Notes: generated by a model not told the origin, from the sequence alone. DNA of 64,000 bases from Nocardioides terrigena (GCF_003047265.1 NZ_PZYY01000010.1:62001-126000), one strand, 5' to 3'. Shown: positions 1-8,291, counted from the stretch's first letter. Numbers and translations are program-made.

Positions 1-2
1 TG

Positions 3-269
3 GACAGCACGGGTGAGTACTGGTGCGTCGACCTCGTGCCGGCACGGGACTTCGCCCGCCGCAACCCGAGGATCACCGGTACGTTCACCCAGTACGGCCA
101 CGACCAGGGACTCGCCCAACGCGGATTCGAGGACTACCTCTACTGGACGGGCTCCTCGCCGTCGATGAGCAGCGACGCACTCGCTGTGGAGGTCCGGATC
201 GAGGGTCGACGCCTCCGCGCCCACCGCCTGGTGCGCGCGACGTTCCCGGAGCTCCCGCCACTCGACTGA
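3..269 (+). CDS. Hypothetical protein, 5' end outside the window
   Basis: An open frame runs from the window edge to a TGA at 267-269 and gives 88 residues of a C-terminal part. The visible protein is mixed polar and aromatic (GTFTQYGHDQ, GFEDYLYWTG) and ends in PELPPLD. I do not recognise a family. A GTG at 36 is an internal codon rather than a convincing start, because the frame stays open to the edge. The SDR gene follows 44 bases later on the same strand. Coding is supported by the long open frame and GC-rich third positions; function is unknown. Confidence 0.5.
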   Translation, partial: DSTGEYWCVDLVPARDFARRNPRITGTFTQYGHDQGLAQRGFEDYLYWTGSSPSMSSDALAVEVRIEGRRLRAHRLVRATFPELPPLD

Positions 270-313
270 TGGGCAGCGGCGACGGACGGAACCCACCGCA
301 TAGGGTCGGCGCC

Positions 314-1213
314 GTGAGCCTGCTCCTCCAGACCCCACGCGCCCGGATCACCCGGCTGACCCGTCGCCTCACCGGTGCGGAGAGCCCGTTGTACGGCGCG
401 ACCTTGATGCTGACCGGTGCCTCCTCGGGCATCGGCGAGGCGACGGCGTACGCCGCGGCACGCCGCGGTGCGCACGTCCTGCTGGTCGCCCGGCGGGCCG
501 ACGAGCTCGAGCGGGTGCGACGGGCGATCGTCGCCGACGGCGGCCGCGCGACGGCGTACACCGTGGACCTCACCGACGGCGACGCCGTCGACGCCCTGGT
601 GGCCGAGGTGCTCCAGCGGCACAGCGCCGTCGACTACCTGGTCAACAACGCCGGGCGCTCGATCCGTCGATCCCTCGAGCTGTCCTACGACCGCTTCCAC
701 GACTTCGAGCGGATGATGGCCGTCAACTACCTCGGGCCGGTCCGGCTGACGATGGGGCTGCTCCCGGCCATGCGGGCCCAGCGCTTCGGCCACGTGGTCA
801 ACATCGTGACCTGGGGCAACCAGATCAAGGCGCCCAAGTTCGCCGCCTACATCGCCGCCAAGAGCGCCCTCGACGTCTTCGGCCGGATCCTGGGCCGGGA
901 GGCGTACTTCGACAACGTCACCTGCACCAACGTGCGGGTCGGGTTGGTCGCGACCCCGATGATCGGGCCGACCGAGGCCTACGCGGGCCGGCGGGCGGAG
1001 AGTCCCGAGCACTGCGCCGAGCGCATCGTGCGGGCCCTCGAGGACCGCCCGATCACGGTCAACGGGCTGATCGGGTCGACGGCCGAGGTGCTCAACCTGC
1101 TGGCCCCCCGGCTGACCGACCGCGTCATCGCAGAGCTGTCACGCCGTAGCCCCGACTCCGCCGCCGCGCGGGGCGAGGCTCCCGCCGACACGCGGACGTA
1201 CGCCGCCCGCTGA
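314..1213 (+). CDS. SDR family oxidoreductase
   Basis: Predicted NAD(P)-dependent short-chain dehydrogenase of about 299 residues, starting at a GTG. The Rossmann motif TGASSGIG lies near residue 35, NNAG follows, and the catalytic YIAAK pair is present. The usual active-site serine region reads NIVTWGN, so Thr may take the serine position. The sequence resembles the SDR module found at the C-terminus of large actinobacterial acyl reductases, but here it stands alone. Substrate is unknown; a lipid-type carbonyl is an inference. The start was chosen because it leaves a short basic N-terminal segment before the fold. It converges on ku, with a hairpin between. Confidence 0.8.
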   Translation: MSLLLQTPRARITRLTRRLTGAESPLYGATLMLTGASSGIGEATAYAAARRGAHVLLVARRADELERVRRAIVADGGRATAYTVDLTDGDAVDALVAEVLQRHSAVDYLVNNAGRSIRRSLELSYDRFHDFERMMAVNYLGPVRLTMGLLPAMRAQRFGHVVNIVTWGNQIKAPKFAAYIAAKSALDVFGRILGREAYFDNVTCTNVRVGLVATPMIGPTEAYAGRRAESPEHCAERIVRALEDRPITVNGLIGSTAEVLNLLAPRLTDRVIAELSRRSPDSAAARGEAPADTRTYAAR

Positions 1214-1384
1214 CCGCCCTCGCCGGAGCGGTGCGCCAGCCACGTTCCTGAGCGCGCCGCGGTGGCTCAGGCACCCCTCGTACGCCGCGTCGCGCGCGCC
1301 ACGCGGGCGGGCGGTGCCCGGGCCACCTGCCCGGGCGCGGGAATGTCGCCTGCTCACCGCTCGCGGGGGAGTGGGGCGAGTGCC

Positions 1385-1443
1385 ACGAGTGTGCGTGGAT
1401 GCACCGTGCGCGCCGCGGGAACGGTGCAACCACGCACACTCGT
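1385..1443. terminator. Long hairpin between convergent SDR and ku genes
   Basis: A perfect 14-base inverted repeat (1385-1398 with 1430-1443) encloses a second perfect 8-base pair of arms (1400-1407 with 1421-1428), separated only by an A/A mismatch. It lies just past the ku stop codon and downstream of the SDR, so it probably ends transcription from both sides. There is no clear U tract. A smaller hairpin at 1247-1271 sits closer to the SDR end. Confidence 0.65.
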
Positions 1444-1450
1444 CAGCGGA

Positions 1451-2404
1451 TCAGCTGGCCTTCTTGGCCGCGGTCTTCTTCGCCGGGGCCTTCTTGGCGG
1501 TCTTCTTCGCCGCAGTCTTCTTGGCCGGGGCCTTCTTCGCGGTCGACTTCCTGGCCGCGGTCTTCTTCGTGGGCTTCTCGTCTTGGTGGGATTCGGAGTC
1601 CTCGTCGGCCGGGGCCTCGCCCCGGGCGGTCTTCGCCGCCGCCACCGACTTCTGGAGCGCGGCGAGCAGGTCGACGACCTCGCCGGAGGTCTTGGTGGAG
1701 CGCTCGGTGCGCTTGACCTCGCCGCCCTCGATCTTGGCCTTGACCAGTGCCTCGACCGCGCCGGCGTAGTCGTCCTCGAACTCCGAGGCGTCGAAGTCGC
1801 CGGCCAGGGTCTCGACGAGCATGTGCGCCATCTTGACCTCGGTGTCCTTGACGTCACCGACCTCGACGTCGAAGTCGGGCACCCGGACCTCGTCGGGCCA
1901 CATCATCGTCTGGAGCACGATGACGTCGCCGCGCTCGGTCTGGCGCACGCGCAGCACCGCGACCGAGGTCCGCTGCCGCAGGGCCACGGTCACCACGGCC
2001 ATCCGGTCGGCGTCCTTGAGGGCCTGGCGCAGCAGGGCGTAGGGCTTGGCGCCGGACTTCTCCGGCTCGAGGTAGTAGGACTTCTCGAAGAGCAGCGGGT
2101 CGATCTGGTCGCTCGGCACGAACTTCTCGACGGCGATCTCGCGCGACGACGTCGCCGGGAGCTCGGCCATGTCGTCGTCGCTGAGGATGACCATCTCTCC
2201 GTCCTCGGTCTCGTAGCCCTTGGCGATGTCGGAGTAGGGCACCTCCTCGCCGTCGAGGCTGCAGACCCGCTGGTACTTGATGCGGCCGCCGTCCTTGGCG
2301 TGCACCTGGCGGAAGGACACGTCGTGGGACTCGGTCGCGGCGTACAGCTTGACGGGGACGCTCACCAGACCGAAGGAGACGGCTCCCTTCCAGATCGCTC
2401 GCAT
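1451..2404 (-). CDS. ku: Ku protein, non-homologous end joining
   Basis: Bacterial Ku, 317 residues, forms a ring on DNA ends and recruits the end-joining ligase. The N-terminus MRAIWKGAVSFGLVSVPVKL is the classic Ku beta-barrel opening. The last 50 or so residues are a Lys/Ala-rich tail with repeated KKTAAKK and APAKK units, as in other actinobacterial Ku proteins, where such tails bind DNA. An in-frame ATG six codons upstream (2422) would overlap the divergent ligase start; the family start at 2404 is preferred. It is divergent from the ligase, so both may share a promoter region of about 20 bases. Identification is firm. Confidence 0.95.
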   Translation of the reverse strand: MRAIWKGAVSFGLVSVPVKLYAATESHDVSFRQVHAKDGGRIKYQRVCSLDGEEVPYSDIAKGYETEDGEMVILSDDDMAELPATSSREIAVEKFVPSDQIDPLLFEKSYYLEPEKSGAKPYALLRQALKDADRMAVVTVALRQRTSVAVLRVRQTERGDVIVLQTMMWPDEVRVPDFDVEVGDVKDTEVKMAHMLVETLAGDFDASEFEDDYAGAVEALVKAKIEGGEVKRTERSTKTSGEVVDLLAALQKSVAAAKTARGEAPADEDSESHQDEKPTKKTAARKSTAKKAPAKKTAAKKTAKKAPAKKTAAKKAS

Positions 2405-2420
2405 GGGGTAAGCATGTCCC

Positions 2421-3365
2421 ATGCGTCCGATGCTCGCCACCAAGGCGGACCGCCTCCCCACCGGCGAGGGCTGGTCGCACGAGGTGAAGTGGGACGGCGT
2501 CCGGATCCTCGCCGACGTCCGCGAGGGCAGCGGTGGTCGCGCCCGGCTGCTCACCCGCAACGGCAACGACGCCTCGATCGCGTGGCCCGACGTCCACGAC
2601 AGCCCCCTCGGTGACCGGGACCTGCTCGTCGATGGGGAGGTCATCGGGCTCAACGCCGAGGGGCTGCCCGACTTCGGGGTCCTGCAGGAGCGGATGCACG
2701 TCCGCTCCGCGACCTCCGCGGCCCGGCTCGCCGAGCGGGTCCCCGCGACGTACATGGTCTTCGACCTGATCCGCCTCGACGGCGAGGACCTCACCGCCCG
2801 ACCGCTCTCCGAGCGTCGCGAACTCCTGGAGGGGCTGGGGCTGTCCGGCACGTGGCAGGTGCCGGCGTCGTACGACGACGGGGCGATGCTCCTCGACGCC
2901 ACCCTCCAGCAGGGGCTCGAGGGCGTGGTGAGCAAGCGGCTCTCGTCCCGCTACACCTTCGACGCGCGCAGCCCGCACTGGGTCAAGCTCGCGCACCGGC
3001 ACCGGTTCTCCTACGTCGTCGCCGGCTGGCGACCGCAGGAGGGCACCAGCGACCGGCTGGCCGCCCTGCTGGTGGGCGAGCCGACGCCCGAGGGCCTGAT
3101 GTACCGCGGCCGGGTCGGCAGCGGCATCGGGGGCGCGGCCAGCCGCCTGCTCACCGACCTGCTGGCCGGCTCCGAGCGCGACTCCAGCGCGTTCGCCGAC
3201 GAGGTCCCGCGGGTCGACGCCACGGGCACCCGCTGGGTGGAGCCGATCGTGGTGGTGGACGTCGACACCCACAGCCGGACGCCGGGCAAGCGGCTGCGGC
3301 AGCCGTCGTACCGGGGCGTCCGCTCCGACCTGAGTCCTGACGACCTGACGGAGGACCCCGCGTGA
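2421..3365 (+). CDS. ATP-dependent DNA ligase (LigD ligase-type)
   Basis: A 314-residue ATP-dependent ligase that seals breaks, most likely with Ku. Motif I is EVKWDGVR with Lys23 as the adenylated residue, motif IV is EGVVSKR, motif V is WVKL, and an OB-fold region follows to the C-terminus. Length and order match the stand-alone ligase domain of LigD, without polymerase or phosphoesterase domains. The ATG overlaps by complement the alternative upstream ku start. The stop overlaps the next GTG by four bases (GTGA), which suggests translational coupling to the transpeptidase-like gene. LigD-type rather than LigC-type is inferred from the polymerase gene two positions downstream. Confidence 0.9.
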   Translation: MRPMLATKADRLPTGEGWSHEVKWDGVRILADVREGSGGRARLLTRNGNDASIAWPDVHDSPLGDRDLLVDGEVIGLNAEGLPDFGVLQERMHVRSATSAARLAERVPATYMVFDLIRLDGEDLTARPLSERRELLEGLGLSGTWQVPASYDDGAMLLDATLQQGLEGVVSKRLSSRYTFDARSPHWVKLAHRHRFSYVVAGWRPQEGTSDRLAALLVGEPTPEGLMYRGRVGSGIGGAASRLLTDLLAGSERDSSAFADEVPRVDATGTRWVEPIVVVDVDTHSRTPGKRLRQPSYRGVRSDLSPDDLTEDPA

Positions 3366-4054
3366 GGACCCTGCTCGCCGTGCTGCTGCTCGCGCTGCCG
3401 CTGGCCCCCGCGCAGGCAGCCGCCCCGGCCCCGTCCGCGCTGGTCCTCGACGGCGTGCGCGTCGCGGCCGGCCCGACCACCACCCAGGTCGTGACGGTCA
3501 ACCACACCGCCGGCCACCGGGCGCGGGTGACCTACTGGCGCCTCGTCGCGGGGGAGTGGGTGGCGCGGAGGCGCACCGACGACGGGCGCACCGGCTACGG
3601 CGGGCTGGTCGCCGGCGACCGGCGGGTGCAGGGCACCGGCACCACCCCGCTGGGCACCTACGGCCTGCTCTCCGTCTTCGGCACCCACCCCCGTCGTGAC
3701 GCGGGGGCGCTCGACTACCGCCGCATCCGCCGCGGCGACCACTGGGTCCAGGACAACGCGTCGCCGCACTACAACCGCTACCGCAACCAGCGCCAGGGCG
3801 GCTTCCGTTGGTGGTTGCCGTCGTCGGACCCCAACTCGTCGGAGCGGTTGACCGACTACCGCCGGCCCTACGAGTGGTCGATCGTCACCGGCTTCAACGT
3901 CGAGCAGGTGCGGCACCGCGGCTCGGGGATCTTCCTGCACGTCAACGGCCGTGGTGCGACGGCCGGCTGCGTGTCCGCGCCACGCCGCTTCCTGCGCGCG
4001 CTCGTACGCCGCCTCGACCCGGCCGCCGCTCCGGTGATCGCGATCGGCCGCTGA
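3362..4054 (+). CDS. Secreted L,D-transpeptidase-like protein
   Basis: A 230-residue exported protein. Residues 1-20 form a signal peptide ending AQA. The C-terminal part carries the YkuD-type signature FLHVNGRGATAGCVSAP, with His193 and Cys203 as likely catalytic residues. Members of this fold cross-link peptidoglycan or cleave related bonds outside the membrane. The TGTTPLGTYGL stretch (about residue 91) also fits the family. It sits inside an end-joining operon, overlapping the ligase by four bases and the polymerase by one (TGATG), which is an odd partner. No functional link to DNA repair is shown; shared transcription is the safe conclusion. Confidence 0.82.
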   Translation: MRTLLAVLLLALPLAPAQAAAPAPSALVLDGVRVAAGPTTTQVVTVNHTAGHRARVTYWRLVAGEWVARRRTDDGRTGYGGLVAGDRRVQGTGTTPLGTYGLLSVFGTHPRRDAGALDYRRIRRGDHWVQDNASPHYNRYRNQRQGGFRWWLPSSDPNSSERLTDYRRPYEWSIVTGFNVEQVRHRGSGIFLHVNGRGATAGCVSAPRRFLRALVRRLDPAAAPVIAIGR

Positions 4055-4947
4055 TGGCCGAGATGCAGGTCGACGTCGAGGGCCGCACCCTGACGATCAG
4101 CAACCTCGACAAGGTGCTCTACCCGCGCACCGGCACGACCAAGGGCGAGGTGCTCAACTACTACGCGACCGTCTCCGGGGTGCTGCTCCCGCACCTGCGC
4201 GACCGGGCGGTGACCCGGATCCGCTGGCCGCACGGGGTGGAGGGCTCCAGCTTCTTCGAGAAGAACAGGCCCGCCGGCACCCCGTCGTGGGTGCGCACCG
4301 CCAGCGTGCCGACGACGGGCAGCCGGGCCCAGTCGGACCGCGACACCCTCGACTTCCCGATCTGCGACGACCTCGCCACCCTCACCTGGCTCGCCAACCT
4401 CGCCGCCCTCGAGCTGCACGTGCACCAGTGGACGGTCACGAGGGCCGGCCGACCGCGCAAGCCCGACCGCCTCGTCATCGACCTCGACCCTGGCGAGCCG
4501 GCGAGCCTGCACGAGTGCTGCCGGGTGGCCCTGCTGGTCCGCGACGCCCTGGCCGAGCGCGACCTCGCGTGCAGCCCGGTCACCAGCGGCAGCAAGGGCC
4601 TCCACCTGTACGCCGCGCTGCCCCGCCAGCTCGACAGCGACGGCACCACCGCACTGGCCAGGGAGGTGGCCGAGGAGCTCCAGGCGGCGCACCCCGCGCT
4701 CGTCACGGCGACGATGACCAAGGCCAAGCGGCCCGGCAAGGTGTTCCTCGACTGGTCGCAGAACTCCGGCTCCAAGACCACGATCTCGCCCTACTCGCTG
4801 CGCGGCCGGGCGCTGCCCACGGTCGCCACCCCGATCACGTGGGACGAGGTGGAGGAGGGCGCCGAGGACCCCGTCGGTCTGGACCAGTTCCGCTTCGAGG
4901 AGGTCCTCGAGCGGGTGCAGGACCACGGCGACCTGTTCCTGCCCTGA
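4054..4947 (+). CDS. LigD-type primase-polymerase
   Basis: A 297-residue archaeo-eukaryotic primase-type polymerase, the domain that fills gaps and adds (ribo)nucleotides during end joining. Landmarks are NLDKVLYPRTG near residue 17, WPHGVEG, FFEKN, the catalytic VIDLDPG (Asp143 and Asp145), and SGSKGLHLY. In the LigD of Mycobacterium this domain is fused to the ligase; here it is a separate gene. No 3'-phosphoesterase domain is visible in the window. The ATG overlaps the previous stop by one base. Assignment as the end-joining polymerase is strong from sequence and context. Confidence 0.9.
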   Translation: MAEMQVDVEGRTLTISNLDKVLYPRTGTTKGEVLNYYATVSGVLLPHLRDRAVTRIRWPHGVEGSSFFEKNRPAGTPSWVRTASVPTTGSRAQSDRDTLDFPICDDLATLTWLANLAALELHVHQWTVTRAGRPRKPDRLVIDLDPGEPASLHECCRVALLVRDALAERDLACSPVTSGSKGLHLYAALPRQLDSDGTTALAREVAEELQAAHPALVTATMTKAKRPGKVFLDWSQNSGSKTTISPYSLRGRALPTVATPITWDEVEEGAEDPVGLDQFRFEEVLERVQDHGDLFLP

Positions 4948-4960
4948 GGTCGGTGCCACG

Positions 4961-5441
4961 ATGGGCCGGGTGACGACGAGCCCGCCGCGGTCCTCGTCCG
5001 GACCGCCCGCCCGGCAGCGGGGTCCGGTACGCCGCTGGGCGCGCGCCCGGCCCGCCGACGTGGTGGACGTGTTCGTCTACGTCGTGGTCCTCAACCTGGC
5101 CGTCGAGTACGTCCCCTCGGTCATCAGCGAGGGCTTCACCCTGTCGTTGCTGACGGCCGTCCTCCTCAAGGTGACCCTCGAGGTCGTGCTCGGGTTGAAG
5201 GGCGCCGTGCTCACCCGGCTGCGCGCCGCCACGACCCCGGTCGGCAAGTCCGTCGCCGCCCTGGCCCTGTGGGCGGTCGCAGCCGGGAGCAAGCTGGTCG
5301 TCCTGTGGCTGGTGGACGTGGTCTTCGGCGACGCCGTGAGCCCTCGGCGGCTTCGTCCCGGTGACCCTGCTCGTGGTCGCCCTGCTGGTGTCCCGGTCGG
5401 CCGTCCGGGGCCTGCTGTACGACGTCCCGGAGACGACCTGA
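4961..5441 (+). pseudogene. Small membrane protein gene with a one-base frameshift
   Basis: The first frame (ATG 4961) encodes a basic N-terminus and two or three hydrophobic segments (VVDVFVYVVVLNLAVEYV, SVAALALWAVAAGSKLVV) up to about 5340. It then turns into proline and arginine-rich nonsense. Dropping one C from the CCC at 5341-5343 restores a hydrophobic segment (VPVTLLVVALLVSRSAVRG) and the end LLYDVPETT with TGA at 5439-5441, about 159 residues in all. This is either a real mutation or a sequencing error. Family is not recognised; it looks like a four-helix inner membrane protein. It lies 13 bases after the polymerase gene. Confidence 0.7.
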
Positions 5442-5771
5442 CGCCTCGCCTGGCGGCGTACCCCGGGGGTGTCCCGAGGCCCCCTGAGCCGGGTGGGACT
5501 GCTGTTACCGAACGGTGGAGCAGATGTGTGGTCCACGTGTGCCCTCGGTGGGAGCGACGTGACGGCCCCCTCCCTACGTTGGTCCTGTCGACCTCGGTCG
5601 GCACCCAAGCAACCGTGGTGGGTTGGGACTGCCCGGCCGACGGACCCCCTTCGTCGGCCGGGCCATCCAGCTCCGGCAGCGGTTGCCCGCGACGACAGCC
5701 TCCCGAGGCCGAGGACACCGCCCATGCTGTTAGCCGAGCTCGACGAGCCCGTCGCAACTATGCTCGCGGAC
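5442..5771. other. 330-base non-coding region before the two-component system
   Basis: No credible gene is seen here. It contains a small palindrome ACCGAACGGT (5507-5516), a strong hairpin at 5631-5663, and the probable promoter of the response regulator at its right end. Open frames crossing it are explained by the restored end of the frameshifted gene on one side and by GC bias. Confidence 0.6.
5631..5663. terminator. Hairpin upstream of the response regulator
   Basis: A perfect 12-base inverted repeat (5631-5642 with 5652-5663, arm GCCCGGCCGACG) has a nine-base loop. It lies 190 bases after the frameshifted membrane gene and about 110 bases before the response regulator. It can stop read-through from the end-joining operon, or form in a leader RNA if transcription starts upstream of it. 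No U tract. Confidence 0.5.
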
Positions 5772-6461
5772 ATGGCACAGGTACTGGTCGTCGAGGACGA
5801 AGAAGACATCGCGTTTCCGCTCGTCCGCACGTTGGAGCGCGAGGGCTACGAGGTCACCTGGGTGCCCAGCGGTCGTGAGGCGCTCGCGCACCTCGCATCG
5901 GCGTCGGCCGACATCCTCATCCTCGACCTCGGCCTGCCCGACATGGACGGCCTCGACGTGTGCCGCGCCGCCCGCGACGGCGGCTTCGAGGGCGGGATCA
6001 TGATCGTCACCGCGCGTGCCGGCGAGCTCGACCGCGTGGTCGGCCTCGACTTCGGTGCCGACGACTACCTCTCCAAGCCCTTCGGCCTCGCCGAGCTCCA
6101 GGCCCGGGTCCGCGCCCTGCTGCGACGAAGCCAGGCCAACGCCGCGCCGGCCGACGAGCCGGAGATCGACCCGTCCGCGCTGCGCATCGACACCGACGCC
6201 CGCCGGGTGATGCTGGCCGACGCCGAGGTCGCGCTGACCGCCAAGGAGTTCGACGTGCTCGCGCTCCTCGCCGCCCACCGCGACAAGGTCGTGCCTCGCG
6301 AGCAGCTGATGAGCGAGGTGTGGGACGAGAACTGGTTCGGCTCCACCAAGACGCTCGACGTCACCATCGGCCGCCTGCGCAACAAGCTGGAGGAGGCCGG
6401 GTCCTCCGACCGGGTCATCGCCATCCGCGGGGTGGGCTTCCGCCTCGAGGGCGGGGACTGA
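5772..6461 (+). CDS. Response regulator, OmpR/PhoB type
   Basis: A 229-residue DNA-binding response regulator. The receiver domain (1-115) has the acidic pair VEDEED, phospho-acceptor Asp52 in ILDLGLPDMDG, Thr80 and Lys102 in SKPFG. The winged helix at about 135-229 has EFDVLALLAAH and TLDVTIGRLRNKL. A TATGCT box at 5759-5764 stands seven bases before this ATG, which fits a leaderless start; an in-frame ATG at 5760 inside that box is the alternative. The histidine kinase follows after three bases. Target genes are not evident. Confidence 0.92.
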   Translation: MAQVLVVEDEEDIAFPLVRTLEREGYEVTWVPSGREALAHLASASADILILDLGLPDMDGLDVCRAARDGGFEGGIMIVTARAGELDRVVGLDFGADDYLSKPFGLAELQARVRALLRRSQANAAPADEPEIDPSALRIDTDARRVMLADAEVALTAKEFDVLALLAAHRDKVVPREQLMSEVWDENWFGSTKTLDVTIGRLRNKLEEAGSSDRVIAIRGVGFRLEGGD

Positions 6462-6464
6462 CCC

Positions 6465-7682
6465 ATGCGTGAGAGGCTCACTCTCGCCTTCGTGGGCCTC
6501 GCACTCGTGATCATCGTCGTGGCCGGGGCGGTCCGTGCCATGACCCTCGGCGACGTCGTCCACGCCTCGGAGACCGACGACCTGCAGCAGCAGTCGCTCG
6601 TGGTCGGCCGGGTCGTGGAGGGACTCGAGCAGTCCGGCCGTCCCGTCGACGCCGCGTCCCTGTCCGACCTCGTGGCGCCCCACGTCCGCCTGATCGTGGA
6701 GCGGTCCGGCCAGGACGACGTCGTCGTGGACGGCGCCGGCTTCGACGCCGATGCCCAGGACGTGAGCGCCTCGAGCGACGTCGGCGACGCCACGGTGACG
6801 CTCGTGCAGGACGAGACCGTCACCGCCGCGGTCCTGGACTCGGCGCGGGGACCGCTGATCGCGCTCATGGTGGGACTGCTCGCCCTCGCGGCCGTCCTCG
6901 GCCTGGCCATGGCCTCCGCCCTGTCGCGGCCCTTCCGCGACCTGGCCGAGTCGGCCGCCGCCCTGGGTCGTGGTCGCTTCGACATCGAGCCGCCCCGCTC
7001 CCGCATCCCCGAGGTCGTCTCGATCTCGGACTCGCTGCGCGCCAGCTCGCAGCGCCTCCAGAAGTCCCTGCGCCGCGACCGCGACTTCTTCCACCACGCC
7101 TCGCACGTGCTGCGCACCCCGCTCACCGGCATGCGGCTCGAGCTCGAGGAGCTCACCCTGCGACGCGACCTCGACCCCGACGTGCGGCGTACGACGGCGC
7201 GCTGCCTGTCCGACGTCGAGCGCCTCGACAGCACCATCGCCGAGCTGCTGGACTTCGCCCGTGGCCGCGCCCTGGTCGAGGGCGCCGAGGTCAGCCTGCT
7301 CGCACTCGGCTCCCACATCGCCCAGCGGTGGCGCGGCCTGCTGCCCGAGAACCGCGAGGTCAAGGCGTTCGTGGACAGCGGGCCCGAGATGCTGCTGACC
7401 CCCGGCCCGGTCGAGCAGCTCCTCGACAGCGTGCTGCGCGACGTCACCGAGTCCGGCTCCGGCCCGGTGATGATCCGCTTCGCCGGCCAGGACGAGCACG
7501 TCCGGGTCACCGTCCGCTCGGGCTCGACCACGGCGTACGTCGCCGGCACCGGCTCCCTGGCCGTCGCCACCCAGCTGCGGGCCAACGCCGACGCCGCCCG
7601 CACCATCACCGAGGTGCTCGGCGGGCGCTACACGGGCGACGCCACCGTCGACCAGCTCGAGATCCTGCTGCCACGCCGCTGA
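6465..7682 (+). CDS. Sensor histidine kinase with degenerate ATPase domain
   Basis: A 405-residue membrane sensor. TM1 is at about 7-25, an extracytoplasmic region of about 100 residues follows, TM2 is at about 130-152, then a HAMP-like linker and the H-box ASHVLRTPLTGM with His214. The C-terminal region is unusual. The N-box reads LLDSVLRDVTES, without the Asn that binds Mg-ATP, and no DxGxG box is found; VRSGSTTAYV stands in its place. Only a G2-like GTGSLAVA remains. The domain may bind nucleotide poorly or not at all, so it could act as a phosphatase or need another kinase. Pairing with the adjacent regulator is clear from the three-base gap. Confidence 0.87.
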   Translation: MRERLTLAFVGLALVIIVVAGAVRAMTLGDVVHASETDDLQQQSLVVGRVVEGLEQSGRPVDAASLSDLVAPHVRLIVERSGQDDVVVDGAGFDADAQDVSASSDVGDATVTLVQDETVTAAVLDSARGPLIALMVGLLALAAVLGLAMASALSRPFRDLAESAAALGRGRFDIEPPRSRIPEVVSISDSLRASSQRLQKSLRRDRDFFHHASHVLRTPLTGMRLELEELTLRRDLDPDVRRTTARCLSDVERLDSTIAELLDFARGRALVEGAEVSLLALGSHIAQRWRGLLPENREVKAFVDSGPEMLLTPGPVEQLLDSVLRDVTESGSGPVMIRFAGQDEHVRVTVRSGSTTAYVAGTGSLAVATQLRANADAARTITEVLGGRYTGDATVDQLEILLPRR

Positions 7683-7720
7683 GGCTCCGGCGCACCGGTC
7701 CCGCGCCCCCGATTCCCGCC

Positions 7721-7787
7721 GGGTAGTTGGGGACGATCTGGTGGGCCGACCCGCGGTCTCGCCCACGACTTCGTCCCCGACTACCCC
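7721..7787. repeat. Nested-hairpin repeat, copy 1
   Basis: The outer arms 7722-7736 and 7771-7785 pair at 14 of 15 positions, and inner arms GTGGGC (7741-7746) and GCCCAC (7761-7766) pair perfectly. The left half is nearly identical to copy 2 at 8292. The stop codon of the minus-strand gene (7781-7783) lies in the right arm, so the element ends both convergent genes and may act as a two-way terminator. Confidence 0.75.
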
Positions 7788-8221
7788 GGGACGCGGGTCC
7801 AGGTCAGGTCGAAGTCGTGCTCCCAGGTCGCGCCGTCGTCGTGGGACTTCGACCAGGCGGCGTCGATCCGGGACCCGTCCCCGCTGATGCGACCCTCGAA
7901 GCGCTGGTGGAAGCCCGGGTCCTCCCGGTGCTGCACCCACAGCCGGTCGGCGTACGTCATGGCGTAGATGCGGGACACGCCGCGCTCGTCGGCGTAGAGC
8001 ACCGTGTAGTCGTCGCGGTCGTCGTTGCGCCCGACCACCGAGGTGGAGTCGGGCGGTCCCTCGCCGAACGACGAGCGCAGCACGAGGAAGAAGTCGTCGA
8101 GCCACTCGACGCGGGTCTCGCCGACGAGGGACTGCCCCTCGTCGAGCCAGTCGGCCGCGGTGAGCTCCACGCGCCAGGTGCCGAGGAGGATCGTCAGGTC
8201 GGACAGTGCGGGGTTGGTCAT
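7781..8221 (-). CDS. Small lipocalin-like / DUF1579-like protein
   Basis: A 146-residue cytoplasmic protein without a signal peptide. It has the layout of DUF1579-type or related lipocalin-like proteins: an N-terminal LLGTWRVEL segment, alternating beta strands (EWLDDFFLVLRSSF, DYTVLYADERGVSRIYAMTY), and FEGRISGDGSRIDAAW near the C-terminus. The function of such proteins is mostly unknown; some bind small ligands. Its 3' end is inside repeat copy 1, and copies 2 and 3 lie just upstream of it, so the gene is bracketed by the repeat family. Family placement is tentative. Confidence 0.7.
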   Translation of the reverse strand: MTNPALSDLTILLGTWRVELTAADWLDEGQSLVGETRVEWLDDFFLVLRSSFGEGPPDSTSVVGRNDDRDDYTVLYADERGVSRIYAMTYADRLWVQHREDPGFHQRFEGRISGDGSRIDAAWSKSHDDGATWEHDFDLTWTRVPG

Positions 8222-8291
8222 CGTCCCGAGGCTAGCCGCCGATCGTCCTGCCCTCCAGCGTCGTACGCCGTCCTCGGCGACCTCGACGGGC

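Noticed and set aside
1461..1580. Tandem DNA repeats at the ku 3' end
   Set aside because: They code for the Lys/Ala-rich tail typical of Ku and are explained by protein composition.
2419..2422. Upstream ku start at 2422
   Set aside because: It would add six residues before the invariant MRAIWKG and overlap the ligase start; the family start is preferred.
85..3272. Long open frames antisense to the SDR, ku and ligase genes
   Set aside because: High GC removes stop codons in other frames. These frames have Arg/Pro/Ala-rich composition, no motifs, and lie opposite genes with clear families.
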